The notes beneath the pieces were generated by a model. That model saw only the letters and a program-made list of their open reading frames with translations, did not search any database and was not told the origin of the DNA. From NCBI GenBank assembly GCA_022241785.1, contig JAKOMP010000004.1:93358-144850 (forward strand): DNA of 51,493 nucleotides, in the 5' to 3' direction. Source of the stretch: Cyanocohniella sp. LLY. Its GTDB lineage: Bacteria > Cyanobacteriota > Cyanobacteriia > Cyanobacteriales > Nostocaceae. The position numbers were made by a program, and so were the translations under genes. Position 1 is the first letter of the stretch, and each line of letters opens with the position of its first letter. Shown here piece by piece: positions 17,160 through 25,131 of the stretch.

Positions 17160-19388
17160 CTAATTATCTGTATAAAGGTAACTTTTTTTGGCATCAATCA
17201 GGTTAGCCGCGAGATTAGTTGAACGTAAGGCCATATTGATCAAAGTATGTTGTGAGTTAGTTTCTGGCGCTTCTACATCTTCGTCAGGCACGCTATCAGA
17301 GGGTCGTCTTTGTATATAACTGCCATCGGATTGTAACTCCCAAGCTTGGCGATTATCTGCTAACATGATTCCCAAAATTTCTTGCAAATCTTTGGCAATA
17401 TCTGGGTCTTTAATTGGGGCAATAACTTCGACTCGACGATCTAAATTGCGGCGCATCCAATCAGCGCTACCGATATATATTTCTTCTTGCCCGTTGTTGT
17501 GGAAATAATAAATCCGAGAGTGTTCCAAGAAGCGTCCAATAATGCTGATGACGCGAATATTTTCGCTGATTTCTGGAAGTCCTGGACGCAAACAACAAAT
17601 ACCTCGAATAATCAGATCAATTTGTACTCCAGCGCGGGAAGCCTCATATAGAGTGGCGATAATTTGTGGATCGACAAGTGAGTTCATCTTAGCAACAATA
17701 CGCCCGGTCAATCCATTTTGGACATTTTCGACTTCGCGTTGAATTAATGCCAAAAAGCGATCGCGCATATTCACAGGAGCAACCAGCACTTCTCTGTAAG
17801 ACTTTTGCCGAGAATAACCTGTTAAAAAATTAAATAAATCTGTAATATCAGCACCCAATTCTTCGCGACAGCTAAATAATCCTAAATCGGTATATAGTCG
17901 TGCTGTTTTGGGATTATAATTGCCAGTGCCAATGTGTATATAGCGGCGCATCCGGTCTTTTTCTCGCCGCACTACCATGATAGTTTTACAGTGGGTTTTC
18001 AGTCCTACTAACCCATAAACAACGTGTACACCGACTCTTTCTAAACTCCTAGCCCAATAAATATTATTTTCTTCATCAAATCGGGCCTTGAGTTCCACCA
18101 ATACAGAAACTTGCTTGCCATTTTCCGCCGCCTCAATGAGGGCTTTCACAATGGGCGAGTCCCCAGAGGTGCGGTAAAGGGTCATTTTAATAGCCAGCAC
18201 ATTGGGGTCATGGGCTGCATGGGTAATAAAGCGCACGACGGTTGACGAAAAAGATTGATAGGGATGGTGAACTAGTAAATCTTTTTCCCGAATTACGGCA
18301 AAAAAGTCTTGTCCTTCTTCCATCTCAGGTGCATCTGAGGTGATTGGTTCTCTCAACCTTTGCAAACGTGGAGGAACTACAGACTGACGTGGTGGTTCTT
18401 TGAGTTCGGGTAAAGGCAAAGACATGAAATACATTAAATCTTTTAGTCCTAAAAGACCATCGACTTCATAGACATCACTTTCTATTAAATCTAAATCTTG
18501 CAACAACCGAGAACGTATAGGGTCAGGGGTTTGGGATTTAATTTCTAGTCTGACGGTGGTTCCGCCCATGCGCCGTTTGCGGAGTTCTTGTTCAATAGCC
18601 AAAAGCAGATCATCTGCTTCATCTTCTTCTAGGGCTAGGTCAGCATCACGGGTAATGCGGAAAGGATGATATTCTTGAATATTCATCCCTGGAAATAGAA
18701 ACTCCAGATTATGAGCGATCGCCTGTTCTAAAGGTACACCAGTCCAGTGAACGGGGTGTTCAGTTTCTTGAGTACCTAACTCTGGTGGTAAAGGCAAAAA
18801 TCGCGGTAGCACGCTGGGGACCTTAACCCTGGCAAAATATTCTTCTTCGGTATCTGGGTTTTTGACCACCACGGCCAAATTCAAGCTGAGATTAGAAATG
18901 AAGGGGAAAGGATGGCTAGGGTCAACGGCTAGGGGAGTCAGAACCGGAAAGATTTGTTCTTCAAAGTAGTTATCTAAATAAGTCCGCTGTTTTTGATTTA
19001 AATCAATGTAATCCAAAATATGGATACCATGCTGGACTAACAAAGGTTGCAGTACTTGGTCAAACTGCTGATGCTGTTTTGTGACTAAGGGATTGAGAGT
19101 TGATCTAATATCGTCTAGCTGTTGTTGCGGTGTACGCCCATCGGGACTTAATTGGGCAACTTTCGCTTCTACCTGTTGCTTTAAGGCTGCAACGCGCACC
19201 ATAAAGAACTCATCTAAGTTAGCGCTGAAGATTGCTAAAAATTTCAGCCGTTCTAGAAGCAGTGTGCGGGAGTCGCAGGCTTCATGAAGTACTCTGCTGT
19301 TAAATTCTAACCAGCTTAACTCGCGGTTAATGTAATATTGCGGATCGTTCAAATCAATGGGATTGGCGCTCTTCTTTGATTTCGGCAT
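17160..19388 (-). CDS. ppk1: polyphosphate kinase 1
   Basis: A 742-residue protein, normal for PPK1. It begins with the N domain (YYINRELSWLEFNSRVLHEA), then LDEFFMVRVA and the phospholipase-D-like catalytic domains. The autophosphorylated His lies in KTHCKTIMVVRRE, with RYIHIGTGNYNPKTARLYTD and the second site near HSRIYYFHNNGQEEIYIGSADWMRRNLDRR. It builds polyphosphate from ATP in the cytoplasm or at the membrane, storing phosphate and energy. The ATG at 19388 gives a well-fitting start. It is a single gene downstream of the usher-like gene, with a 100-bp gap. Confidence 0.95.
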   Translation of the reverse strand: MPKSKKSANPIDLNDPQYYINRELSWLEFNSRVLHEACDSRTLLLERLKFLAIFSANLDEFFMVRVAALKQQVEAKVAQLSPDGRTPQQQLDDIRSTLNPLVTKQHQQFDQVLQPLLVQHGIHILDYIDLNQKQRTYLDNYFEEQIFPVLTPLAVDPSHPFPFISNLSLNLAVVVKNPDTEEEYFARVKVPSVLPRFLPLPPELGTQETEHPVHWTGVPLEQAIAHNLEFLFPGMNIQEYHPFRITRDADLALEEDEADDLLLAIEQELRKRRMGGTTVRLEIKSQTPDPIRSRLLQDLDLIESDVYEVDGLLGLKDLMYFMSLPLPELKEPPRQSVVPPRLQRLREPITSDAPEMEEGQDFFAVIREKDLLVHHPYQSFSSTVVRFITHAAHDPNVLAIKMTLYRTSGDSPIVKALIEAAENGKQVSVLVELKARFDEENNIYWARSLERVGVHVVYGLVGLKTHCKTIMVVRREKDRMRRYIHIGTGNYNPKTARLYTDLGLFSCREELGADITDLFNFLTGYSRQKSYREVLVAPVNMRDRFLALIQREVENVQNGLTGRIVAKMNSLVDPQIIATLYEASRAGVQIDLIIRGICCLRPGLPEISENIRVISIIGRFLEHSRIYYFHNNGQEEIYIGSADWMRRNLDRRVEVIAPIKDPDIAKDLQEILGIMLADNRQAWELQSDGSYIQRRPSDSVPDEDVEAPETNSQHTLINMALRSTNLAANLIDAKKSYLYTDN

Positions 19389-19488
19389 GACGATCTCAGG
19401 GTAGCCAGTGAGCTAACACAGCTGGGGGACATTACATATAGTAGAGGAAAGTGGGTATTGGCGTGAAGTAATGTCCCCTGATCCCCCA

Positions 19489-22470
19489 TCAATCTTTAAT
19501 AATTTCCTTAACTGCTGCGGCGATTGGTAATTGGAGATTTTGGTCGTAAACGAAATCTTTGTTAATTGCTACCTGTAAATTTGGGAGATTCACACTATTG
19601 GTAATACCATCTTGGCTAGGAACTCGTAATGTGTAATTACCAATAGGCACTCCATCTAAACGATAAAGACCGAATTGGTCAGTGACAGTTGATGAAATGC
19701 GCGCACCATCAGAATTAATGAGTTCTACTAACACTTCTGCCATTGGTTGACCTGTGACATCAGTAATTCTGCCAGCCAAGCCGTATTCTAATTTGGCGGG
19801 GAAATCTAGACGAGTAACGGCAGAACTGGCTATTTCGGCAATTATGGTAGTTTTGGGTAAGGATATTTCTACAGGTAGCTGTTCTGGATCAATTTCAACT
19901 ATATAAATACCTTCTGGTAAGTTACCTACATAGAAGTTGCCTTGAGAGTCGGTTCTAGCTCTACCAACATTTTTATTACTACTATCTAAGACGCGGATAA
20001 TAGAACCGCCTAAGTCGAAACCTTGTTTTCCTCCTTCAACCAAAATTCGTCCAGCGATCGCACCTCTTTCTTGACTCAGGGAGGTATAGTTAGCTGGGGC
20101 TAATCGACCACCAGCAAAGGATAAATCTGATACTAGGGAAATTGTTAGCCTTTCATCACCAAAACCCCCAAACAGGTTACTCGCTCTAGAAGGTATACCT
20201 TGATAATCCACTCTGGCAAATAAGCCTGGTAGCACTCGCATACTAGCACCAGCAATGGGGCCAAAATTGCCATCACTATAAGCTAGTCCTAGTCGCCAGC
20301 TAAGACCTGATAAACTCCGGGAATTATGATTGAGTGTTGTTGTGTAACGACTAGCTAAATCACCACCAAACTCACCACCCAAGGACACAAGATACTCGCG
20401 GTTGAGGTTGTAGCTAAAGTTTGATGTGTATATATCACCAAAAGTATTAAAAGACAGCCGACTTTGCGGTGTCACTTGATAAAAAGCGTTAAATAAATAG
20501 CGCCCTTGAACATCAGGTCTACCCCTGAAAGATAAGTTGGAAAAAGGTCTGTAGTAAAAGGTAGGCGAAATATAATCACTAGAATTACTTTGGTCTTGGT
20601 GACTGCGAGCGATCGCACCTAAGTTAAAGTTATTGCTGAATCTATATTTTGCTTCCAAGCTATGGTTAAAGCGATCGCGTGTTTGACTACTAAACAAATA
20701 TCCGGCGGGGAATAATTCCGAATTACCGAGAATTTGCAATTTATCTAACTGAATATCTAAATCTGTAGTGTATCCTAATTCACCACGAGAAGTCCCCACA
20801 CTGGCAGATAAAATCGCTGGAGATGCTAACCGCCAAACAACACCCGCTTGTGCTTGGGTTGTATCAGGTAAAACTTGTAATGCGCCTTCAAAGGTTAAGT
20901 CATTAGACAGCCCTTGACGTAACTGATAGAATGCCGTGGGTTTTCCGGAATCACGGGTATTAAAATCATCAAATAAAGTATTTTGAATCAAATTACCAGT
21001 AAAACCTAAGCCTGCAAGTTGAATATTTCCCCCAGCAGGTAGTAATAAATCAGAGACACTGACCCGCAAATTACGAATTTCTATAGGCAAGTTTGGGTTA
21101 TTACGTTCAAATACCCAAAGTTCAATATCATTCGCTTGGTTAGGAGGTAAACTAACATCTATAAAGTCATATTCTCCATTTAGCCCTACCTGCTGTTGGG
21201 CTACTATTACGCCACTCACTCTTAGCTGTACAAAACTTGCCGATGGAACTATTCCCCTAAATGATTGTATGGGTTGAGAACGTCTGCTTAAAAGTTCATT
21301 GGCGCTATAATTTGTTTGAAATCTATCTTTAGGTAAATTAGTATAACCAAATTGCGCTCCAGTTAAATTCACCCCATTCATTAAAGGATGCAATCTAATT
21401 TGTTGTCGTCCTGCTTGATAGAGGAATTGACCTGAGCGTTTAAAGTAAAAGTATTCACTGAGATTAGGTGCATTGACGAAATTATTCTCTAAACGTAAAC
21501 GCCAAGCACCACCACCTAAACGTCCTCCCAAAAGGCTAGAACTACGCCAGCCTGTATTGCCTCTGTAAGTATTAAAATTTAATTCTTGTCTGAGTTGAGA
21601 TAATCCACTGCTAGGAGGTCTAACTTCTGGCTCCAGTGCTAGAGCTTGTTCTCTAGGTTGCCCATTACTTCTGCGCCAAGGTAAGTCAAGATTCAAAGCT
21701 AAATCAGCAGGATTTAACTCAATATTTGTGGATAATTTTTCTCTTAATGTAGTTTCACTAATATACGTAACACCATTTATTTGTCTTAGTTCATTCGCTG
21801 CAAGTGTAACTAATCCTAATGGCGTTTTTAATTGTGCTTCACTGTCTATTACTTCCACAGTAATGCCAGCAATTTGAGCAAAATCTAATAGTGGGATTAA
21901 TAAAATATTATCTTCTTGTACAACATCTAAATTACCAACTTCCCGTCCATTGATTATTACCCCTAATAATAAGCTTTTTACACCAGATTGATCATTGGCA
22001 ATCACAAAATTAGCCAAATTATGTGTATTGGCTGAAGTTGCTGGAGTGTCCGCTGTTTTGTTTTCAGCAGAATCAAGGGGTTTTACGGGTATTGTTTTTT
22101 CAGCAATTATATTTGTGTCATTTTTATCTTCTTTTTGTTGGTCAATATCATCTGGGTTATCGGAGAGAATCTCAGCAGAAGTTATTGGTATATCTGTGTT
22201 TTGGGCAATGACATTTGTATCGCTTTGCCTCTCTTTTGATAAGATATTATTGGCATCTGCTTGAATAAATTCTTTCTCGCATAACTCAATTGAAGTATCT
22301 GAAGAAAACTCTGCTACTGCTAAGGTTTCTGGTGGGGCAGTTGTTGCTAATGCTTGGGTAAGTAGCTGATGTTTCTTGCTAGTAATATCATCTAATGGCA
22401 GCTTGCAAGAGTTATTCTCAAGCTGCACAGTTGTGACTATTGGGGGGGGTGTTGGATTTTGGTAGAACAT
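19489..22470 (-). CDS. usher-like outer-membrane protein of a fimbrial locus
   Basis: A 993-residue protein. Residues 1-150 are acidic and low-complexity. An usher-type N domain follows (VIINGREVGNLDVVQEDN, LLIPLLDFAQIAGITVEV, about 165-215). About 270-790 is a barrel-like region of alternating strands, with SFRGIVPSASFVQLRVSG, VNLTGAQFGYTNLP and the plug-like ANDIELWVFERNNPNLPIEI. Two carboxypeptidase-regulatory-like modules end it (GNFYVGNLPEGIYIVEI and TDQFGLYRLDGVPIGNYTLRV). Ushers form the pore for chaperone-bound fimbrial subunits. No clear signal peptide is seen from this start, and a run of eight C lies at codons 8-10. The family call is by pattern and context. Confidence 0.68.
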   Translation of the reverse strand: MFYQNPTPPPIVTTVQLENNSCKLPLDDITSKKHQLLTQALATTAPPETLAVAEFSSDTSIELCEKEFIQADANNILSKERQSDTNVIAQNTDIPITSAEILSDNPDDIDQQKEDKNDTNIIAEKTIPVKPLDSAENKTADTPATSANTHNLANFVIANDQSGVKSLLLGVIINGREVGNLDVVQEDNILLIPLLDFAQIAGITVEVIDSEAQLKTPLGLVTLAANELRQINGVTYISETTLREKLSTNIELNPADLALNLDLPWRRSNGQPREQALALEPEVRPPSSGLSQLRQELNFNTYRGNTGWRSSSLLGGRLGGGAWRLRLENNFVNAPNLSEYFYFKRSGQFLYQAGRQQIRLHPLMNGVNLTGAQFGYTNLPKDRFQTNYSANELLSRRSQPIQSFRGIVPSASFVQLRVSGVIVAQQQVGLNGEYDFIDVSLPPNQANDIELWVFERNNPNLPIEIRNLRVSVSDLLLPAGGNIQLAGLGFTGNLIQNTLFDDFNTRDSGKPTAFYQLRQGLSNDLTFEGALQVLPDTTQAQAGVVWRLASPAILSASVGTSRGELGYTTDLDIQLDKLQILGNSELFPAGYLFSSQTRDRFNHSLEAKYRFSNNFNLGAIARSHQDQSNSSDYISPTFYYRPFSNLSFRGRPDVQGRYLFNAFYQVTPQSRLSFNTFGDIYTSNFSYNLNREYLVSLGGEFGGDLASRYTTTLNHNSRSLSGLSWRLGLAYSDGNFGPIAGASMRVLPGLFARVDYQGIPSRASNLFGGFGDERLTISLVSDLSFAGGRLAPANYTSLSQERGAIAGRILVEGGKQGFDLGGSIIRVLDSSNKNVGRARTDSQGNFYVGNLPEGIYIVEIDPEQLPVEISLPKTTIIAEIASSAVTRLDFPAKLEYGLAGRITDVTGQPMAEVLVELINSDGARISSTVTDQFGLYRLDGVPIGNYTLRVPSQDGITNSVNLPNLQVAINKDFVYDQNLQLPIAAAVKEIIKD

Positions 22471-22588
22471 AGTTTAAGCAATAAGCAAAAATTAGGCACA
22501 AACATTCCTATAAGCAGCGAAGCAGCCCAGAAAACTTCTTGGCTGCAACATCGTTTCTGGGAAAAGCAAAAAGCTAGAGAGGTAAAAT

Positions 22589-23512
22589 TTATCTACGGCG
22601 CAGATTATTTCTCAAATTTGGTGAAGCTGGCTTAGTTTGAGCTTCGATAGTATTACCTACTGGAACTGTGAAGGGAATTCCTTTATTAATAGCGACACCG
22701 CTTAAATCGCCTTTGATATCTAAAACGTAATTTCCGGGAGGTAAAGTTTTGGGAATTGATAACCTTAACTGACGACGGTTATCAGGTAATACTGGTGTAG
22801 TAGGTAAATTACCTGCATTTAATATGTTTTCTGGAATCTTGGCATTTGGTTGGCCGACATTAGCTATAGGTTTTGTAGCATCAGCACCGGGATATTCAGC
22901 AGCTGGCCAAATGGCATACTGACCATTCAGTCTGACATAAGCATTACCTTGATTAGAAATATCAAATACGGCACTGGATGTATTGGGTTTGGTATCTACC
23001 GTCACAGAATTAAGTACACCAGTTCTCTTTACATCTCCGACATAGCCATAAATCACAACACCAAATTGTGAAATGACCCTCATTCGAGTTTTTGGATCAA
23101 TTAATGGATTCTCAGGGGAAACTTCTTGCAAATAAAGTACAGCCCGATGTTCCCCTGGTTTGGGTTGGATTCTGGGACGCACTGCAAAACGGATAGTTTG
23201 AGCGCCACGTGCGGGAATTGTAAATTGAGCAGGGGTGAAAATAATCCACTGATCTAAAGATTCCGCAGTTGGGGGAATATCTTGTAGTTGATTATTTTCA
23301 TTCATCTCCCAAGTCCGCACAAAAGCCCTAAATTCGACTGGCTTGGAAGACATATTTAAAACACGAATAGACTGAGAACGTGTTTTTTTGTTATTAATTT
23401 CTATTTCAAACCGGGAGGGAGTGACACCAATATCAAGCGCTTTAGCCGGAGACATTCCCAGAATCAATAACCCGGTTAAACCCAAGGCTATATTTCTAAA
23501 TTTTTGCAACAT
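22589..23512 (-). CDS. PapD-like periplasmic fimbrial chaperone
   Basis: A 307-residue protein with a signal peptide (cleavage after SPAKA, residue 25). The first Ig-like domain, DIGVTPSRFEIEINNKKTRS through IRVLNMSSKPVEFRAFVRTW, has the PapD pattern of alternating strands. PARGAQTIRFAVRPRIQPKPGEHRAVLYLQE is the typical G1-strand region, followed by VVIYGYVGD and a second domain. Such chaperones cap fimbrial subunits in the periplasm until the usher takes them. It lies 66 bp after the 204-codon subunit-like frame and 118 bp before the usher-like gene, same strand. It is longer than enterobacterial chaperones (about 230), with a basic tail. Confidence 0.75.
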   Translation of the reverse strand: MLQKFRNIALGLTGLLILGMSPAKALDIGVTPSRFEIEINNKKTRSQSIRVLNMSSKPVEFRAFVRTWEMNENNQLQDIPPTAESLDQWIIFTPAQFTIPARGAQTIRFAVRPRIQPKPGEHRAVLYLQEVSPENPLIDPKTRMRVISQFGVVIYGYVGDVKRTGVLNSVTVDTKPNTSSAVFDISNQGNAYVRLNGQYAIWPAAEYPGADATKPIANVGQPNAKIPENILNAGNLPTTPVLPDNRRQLRLSIPKTLPPGNYVLDIKGDLSGVAINKGIPFTVPVGNTIEAQTKPASPNLRNNLRRR

Positions 23513-23578
23513 TTGCCTGAAAATTTTGATTTTTGCTCACACTTGAAACAAGCTGTTTCTCATTACCACAGCAGAGAA

Positions 23579-24124
23579 TTAGCGCTGATTGACAGTCACT
23601 GTTAAATCACCCGCATAATCACCCGCTAACTGAGCAGTTGAGAGATCCATTTTCAACCGCAGACCTCCTTGTACCAGTGCAGTGTTAGTGTTGGGATCGC
23701 GGGAAACTTCTATGATAGGTAATTGTTCTAAAATAACTGACACTGCTGAGTCAGAACGCCTATCACTGCTAACGGCATTCATTCGTCCGTTCTCAGCCCT
23801 AATTTCATAAGTGGCTTGGAGAAAACCAACTTGATCTAAGGGAACCCGCATTTGCCAAAGATTGGGTAATTCACGAGTGATGACGGTATCAAAACTGGGG
23901 GGAGCCAATAAATCTTGACTATGAGAAACTGATTCACTGATGGCAGTAGGTGAAATTTCTGATGGCGTTAGGGGTGGGATAACCAGTCTTTGCGGAGTCG
24001 ATAACTGATAGATCTCTGTAGGCTCGGTATTAGCAAAAATGTATTCTGCACCAGTACGGGGCTGTGGCAATACCAGAAACGCGATGATTGTGCCTAAGCA
24101 GCTAATGATTTTAGTTCGTGACAT
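23579..24124 (-). CDS. exported fimbrial-subunit-like protein (minor)
   Basis: A signal peptide is present when read from ATG 24124 (MSRTKIISCLGTIIAFLVL, cleavage near TGA). The longer frame to 24193 adds 23 residues that look non-coding. The mature protein is about 155 residues of beta-strand pattern, ending LDLSTAQLAGDYAGDLTVTVNQR-like (see 23579-23650). The G-x-Y-x-G-x-hTVTV ending matches that of the neighbouring larger subunit and of DUF4402/coat-U type fimbrial subunits. Position between subunit and chaperone genes supports a pilin or adaptor role. No catalytic motif is seen. Confidence 0.6.
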   Translation of the reverse strand: MSRTKIISCLGTIIAFLVLPQPRTGAEYIFANTEPTEIYQLSTPQRLVIPPLTPSEISPTAISESVSHSQDLLAPPSFDTVITRELPNLWQMRVPLDQVGFLQATYEIRAENGRMNAVSSDRRSDSAVSVILEQLPIIEVSRDPNTNTALVQGGLRLKMDLSTAQLAGDYAGDLTVTVNQR

Positions 24125-24236
24125 ATTGCTGACATCACATTTGTGTATATTTAGTGGCGCTTCAGGAACTTGGCGACTGCAAAAAGCTTCCACGAGGTAA
24201 TAAGGTCTGCTGTCAACACCAAAAATCGGAGAAACG

Positions 24237-24339
24237 GAGGCTATGAATTACCTAATTGGTTGAAAATCAATAGCCTCAGCTTGAATTAATGAGAGTTTTG
24301 CTGAATAATAGGATTAGGTATAATCAAAGAGCCTAACCT
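24237..24339 (-). promoter_or_regulatory. Two inverted repeats between the two subunit genes
   Basis: In the 248-bp spacer the minus-strand transcript can form a hairpin at about 24310-24339 (aggttagg with cctaatcct) and a second at 24237-24277 (gaggctat with atagcctc). Neither has a strong T-run. They could lower read-through from the major subunit into the chaperone and usher genes, a common way to set subunit excess. This is inference. Confidence 0.4.
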
Positions 24340-24372
24340 TTAAATACCTTTTCCCAACTTCAGCAATTGTAA

Positions 24373-24972
24373 CTACGGAGCTGTAGCTGTGACGGTAATT
24401 ACACCTCCTTCGTAAGCACCTGCATCAGAAATACCACCAGAACCATTTAAGTCTAGGGTTAATTCAACACCACTAACGAAGGGGGTGATCAAACCAGGAA
24501 CATTAGCAAAGCCTTGTATAGGGTCAACGTTAGCTATTGTGATCGTAGAAGGGTTTGCTATGTTAGTGAGGGTGCCATTTGTTACACCAGTGGTAACCTC
24601 TACTCCTAGACCGCGTGGGCTATTAGACCACACAGCGAACACACCAGGTATTGACTTGGTAACTTCGGTGATGGCACCTGCGGCAAAGAAGGGTGATGTG
24701 GGATCAACCTCATTGGTTCCATCTGCTGTACCAGCTTTATCTGTACCGAAAAATCCAGATCCAGATCCAGTGAGTGTTGCGGCAGTTAAATCTGCGGGGT
24801 CAATAGCAACTGAGATTGTTTCAACAGTTCTCAGATAGAGAATTTCAGGAACGGTGACTTGAACACCAACTTCACTGCTACCTGTAATCTCTGCTTGAGC
24901 AGGTGCAGAGAAAATAGCTCCACCTAATACTGCGGTGCTAGCGGCAACAATAGCTAAAATTTTGCTCTTCAT
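24373..24972 (-). CDS. exported major fimbrial-subunit-like protein
   Basis: Read from ATG 24972, which has the purine-rich site gggagaaa upstream, it starts MKSKILAIVAASTAVLGGAI with cleavage after SAPAQA. About 175 mature residues follow, of beta pattern, low in Lys/Arg and rich in Gly, Thr, Ala and Val, with no Cys. The end, GAYEGGVITVTATAP, is the kind of C-terminal strand that PapD-type chaperones recognise in DUF4402-like pilins. It is first of the four small-subunit/chaperone/usher genes. The gene upstream ends 94 bp away. The frame to 25038 adds a charged 22-residue stretch that is probably untranslated. Confidence 0.65.
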   Translation of the reverse strand: MKSKILAIVAASTAVLGGAIFSAPAQAEITGSSEVGVQVTVPEILYLRTVETISVAIDPADLTAATLTGSGSGFFGTDKAGTADGTNEVDPTSPFFAAGAITEVTKSIPGVFAVWSNSPRGLGVEVTTGVTNGTLTNIANPSTITIANVDPIQGFANVPGLITPFVSGVELTLDLNGSGGISDAGAYEGGVITVTATAP

Positions 24973-25131
24973 AATGGAAAATTTCTCCCTAATCCAATGT
25001 TTGTGTCGTTTTTGATTTTTTGATACTGTTTCAGGCAATGAAATTACCTAAAATCTCAAGTTCGTGTGAACGCTAAACGGAAATCAAATTAGTTTATTAG
25101 TTACTTTTTTTTGGTTTACACATCACCTCCT

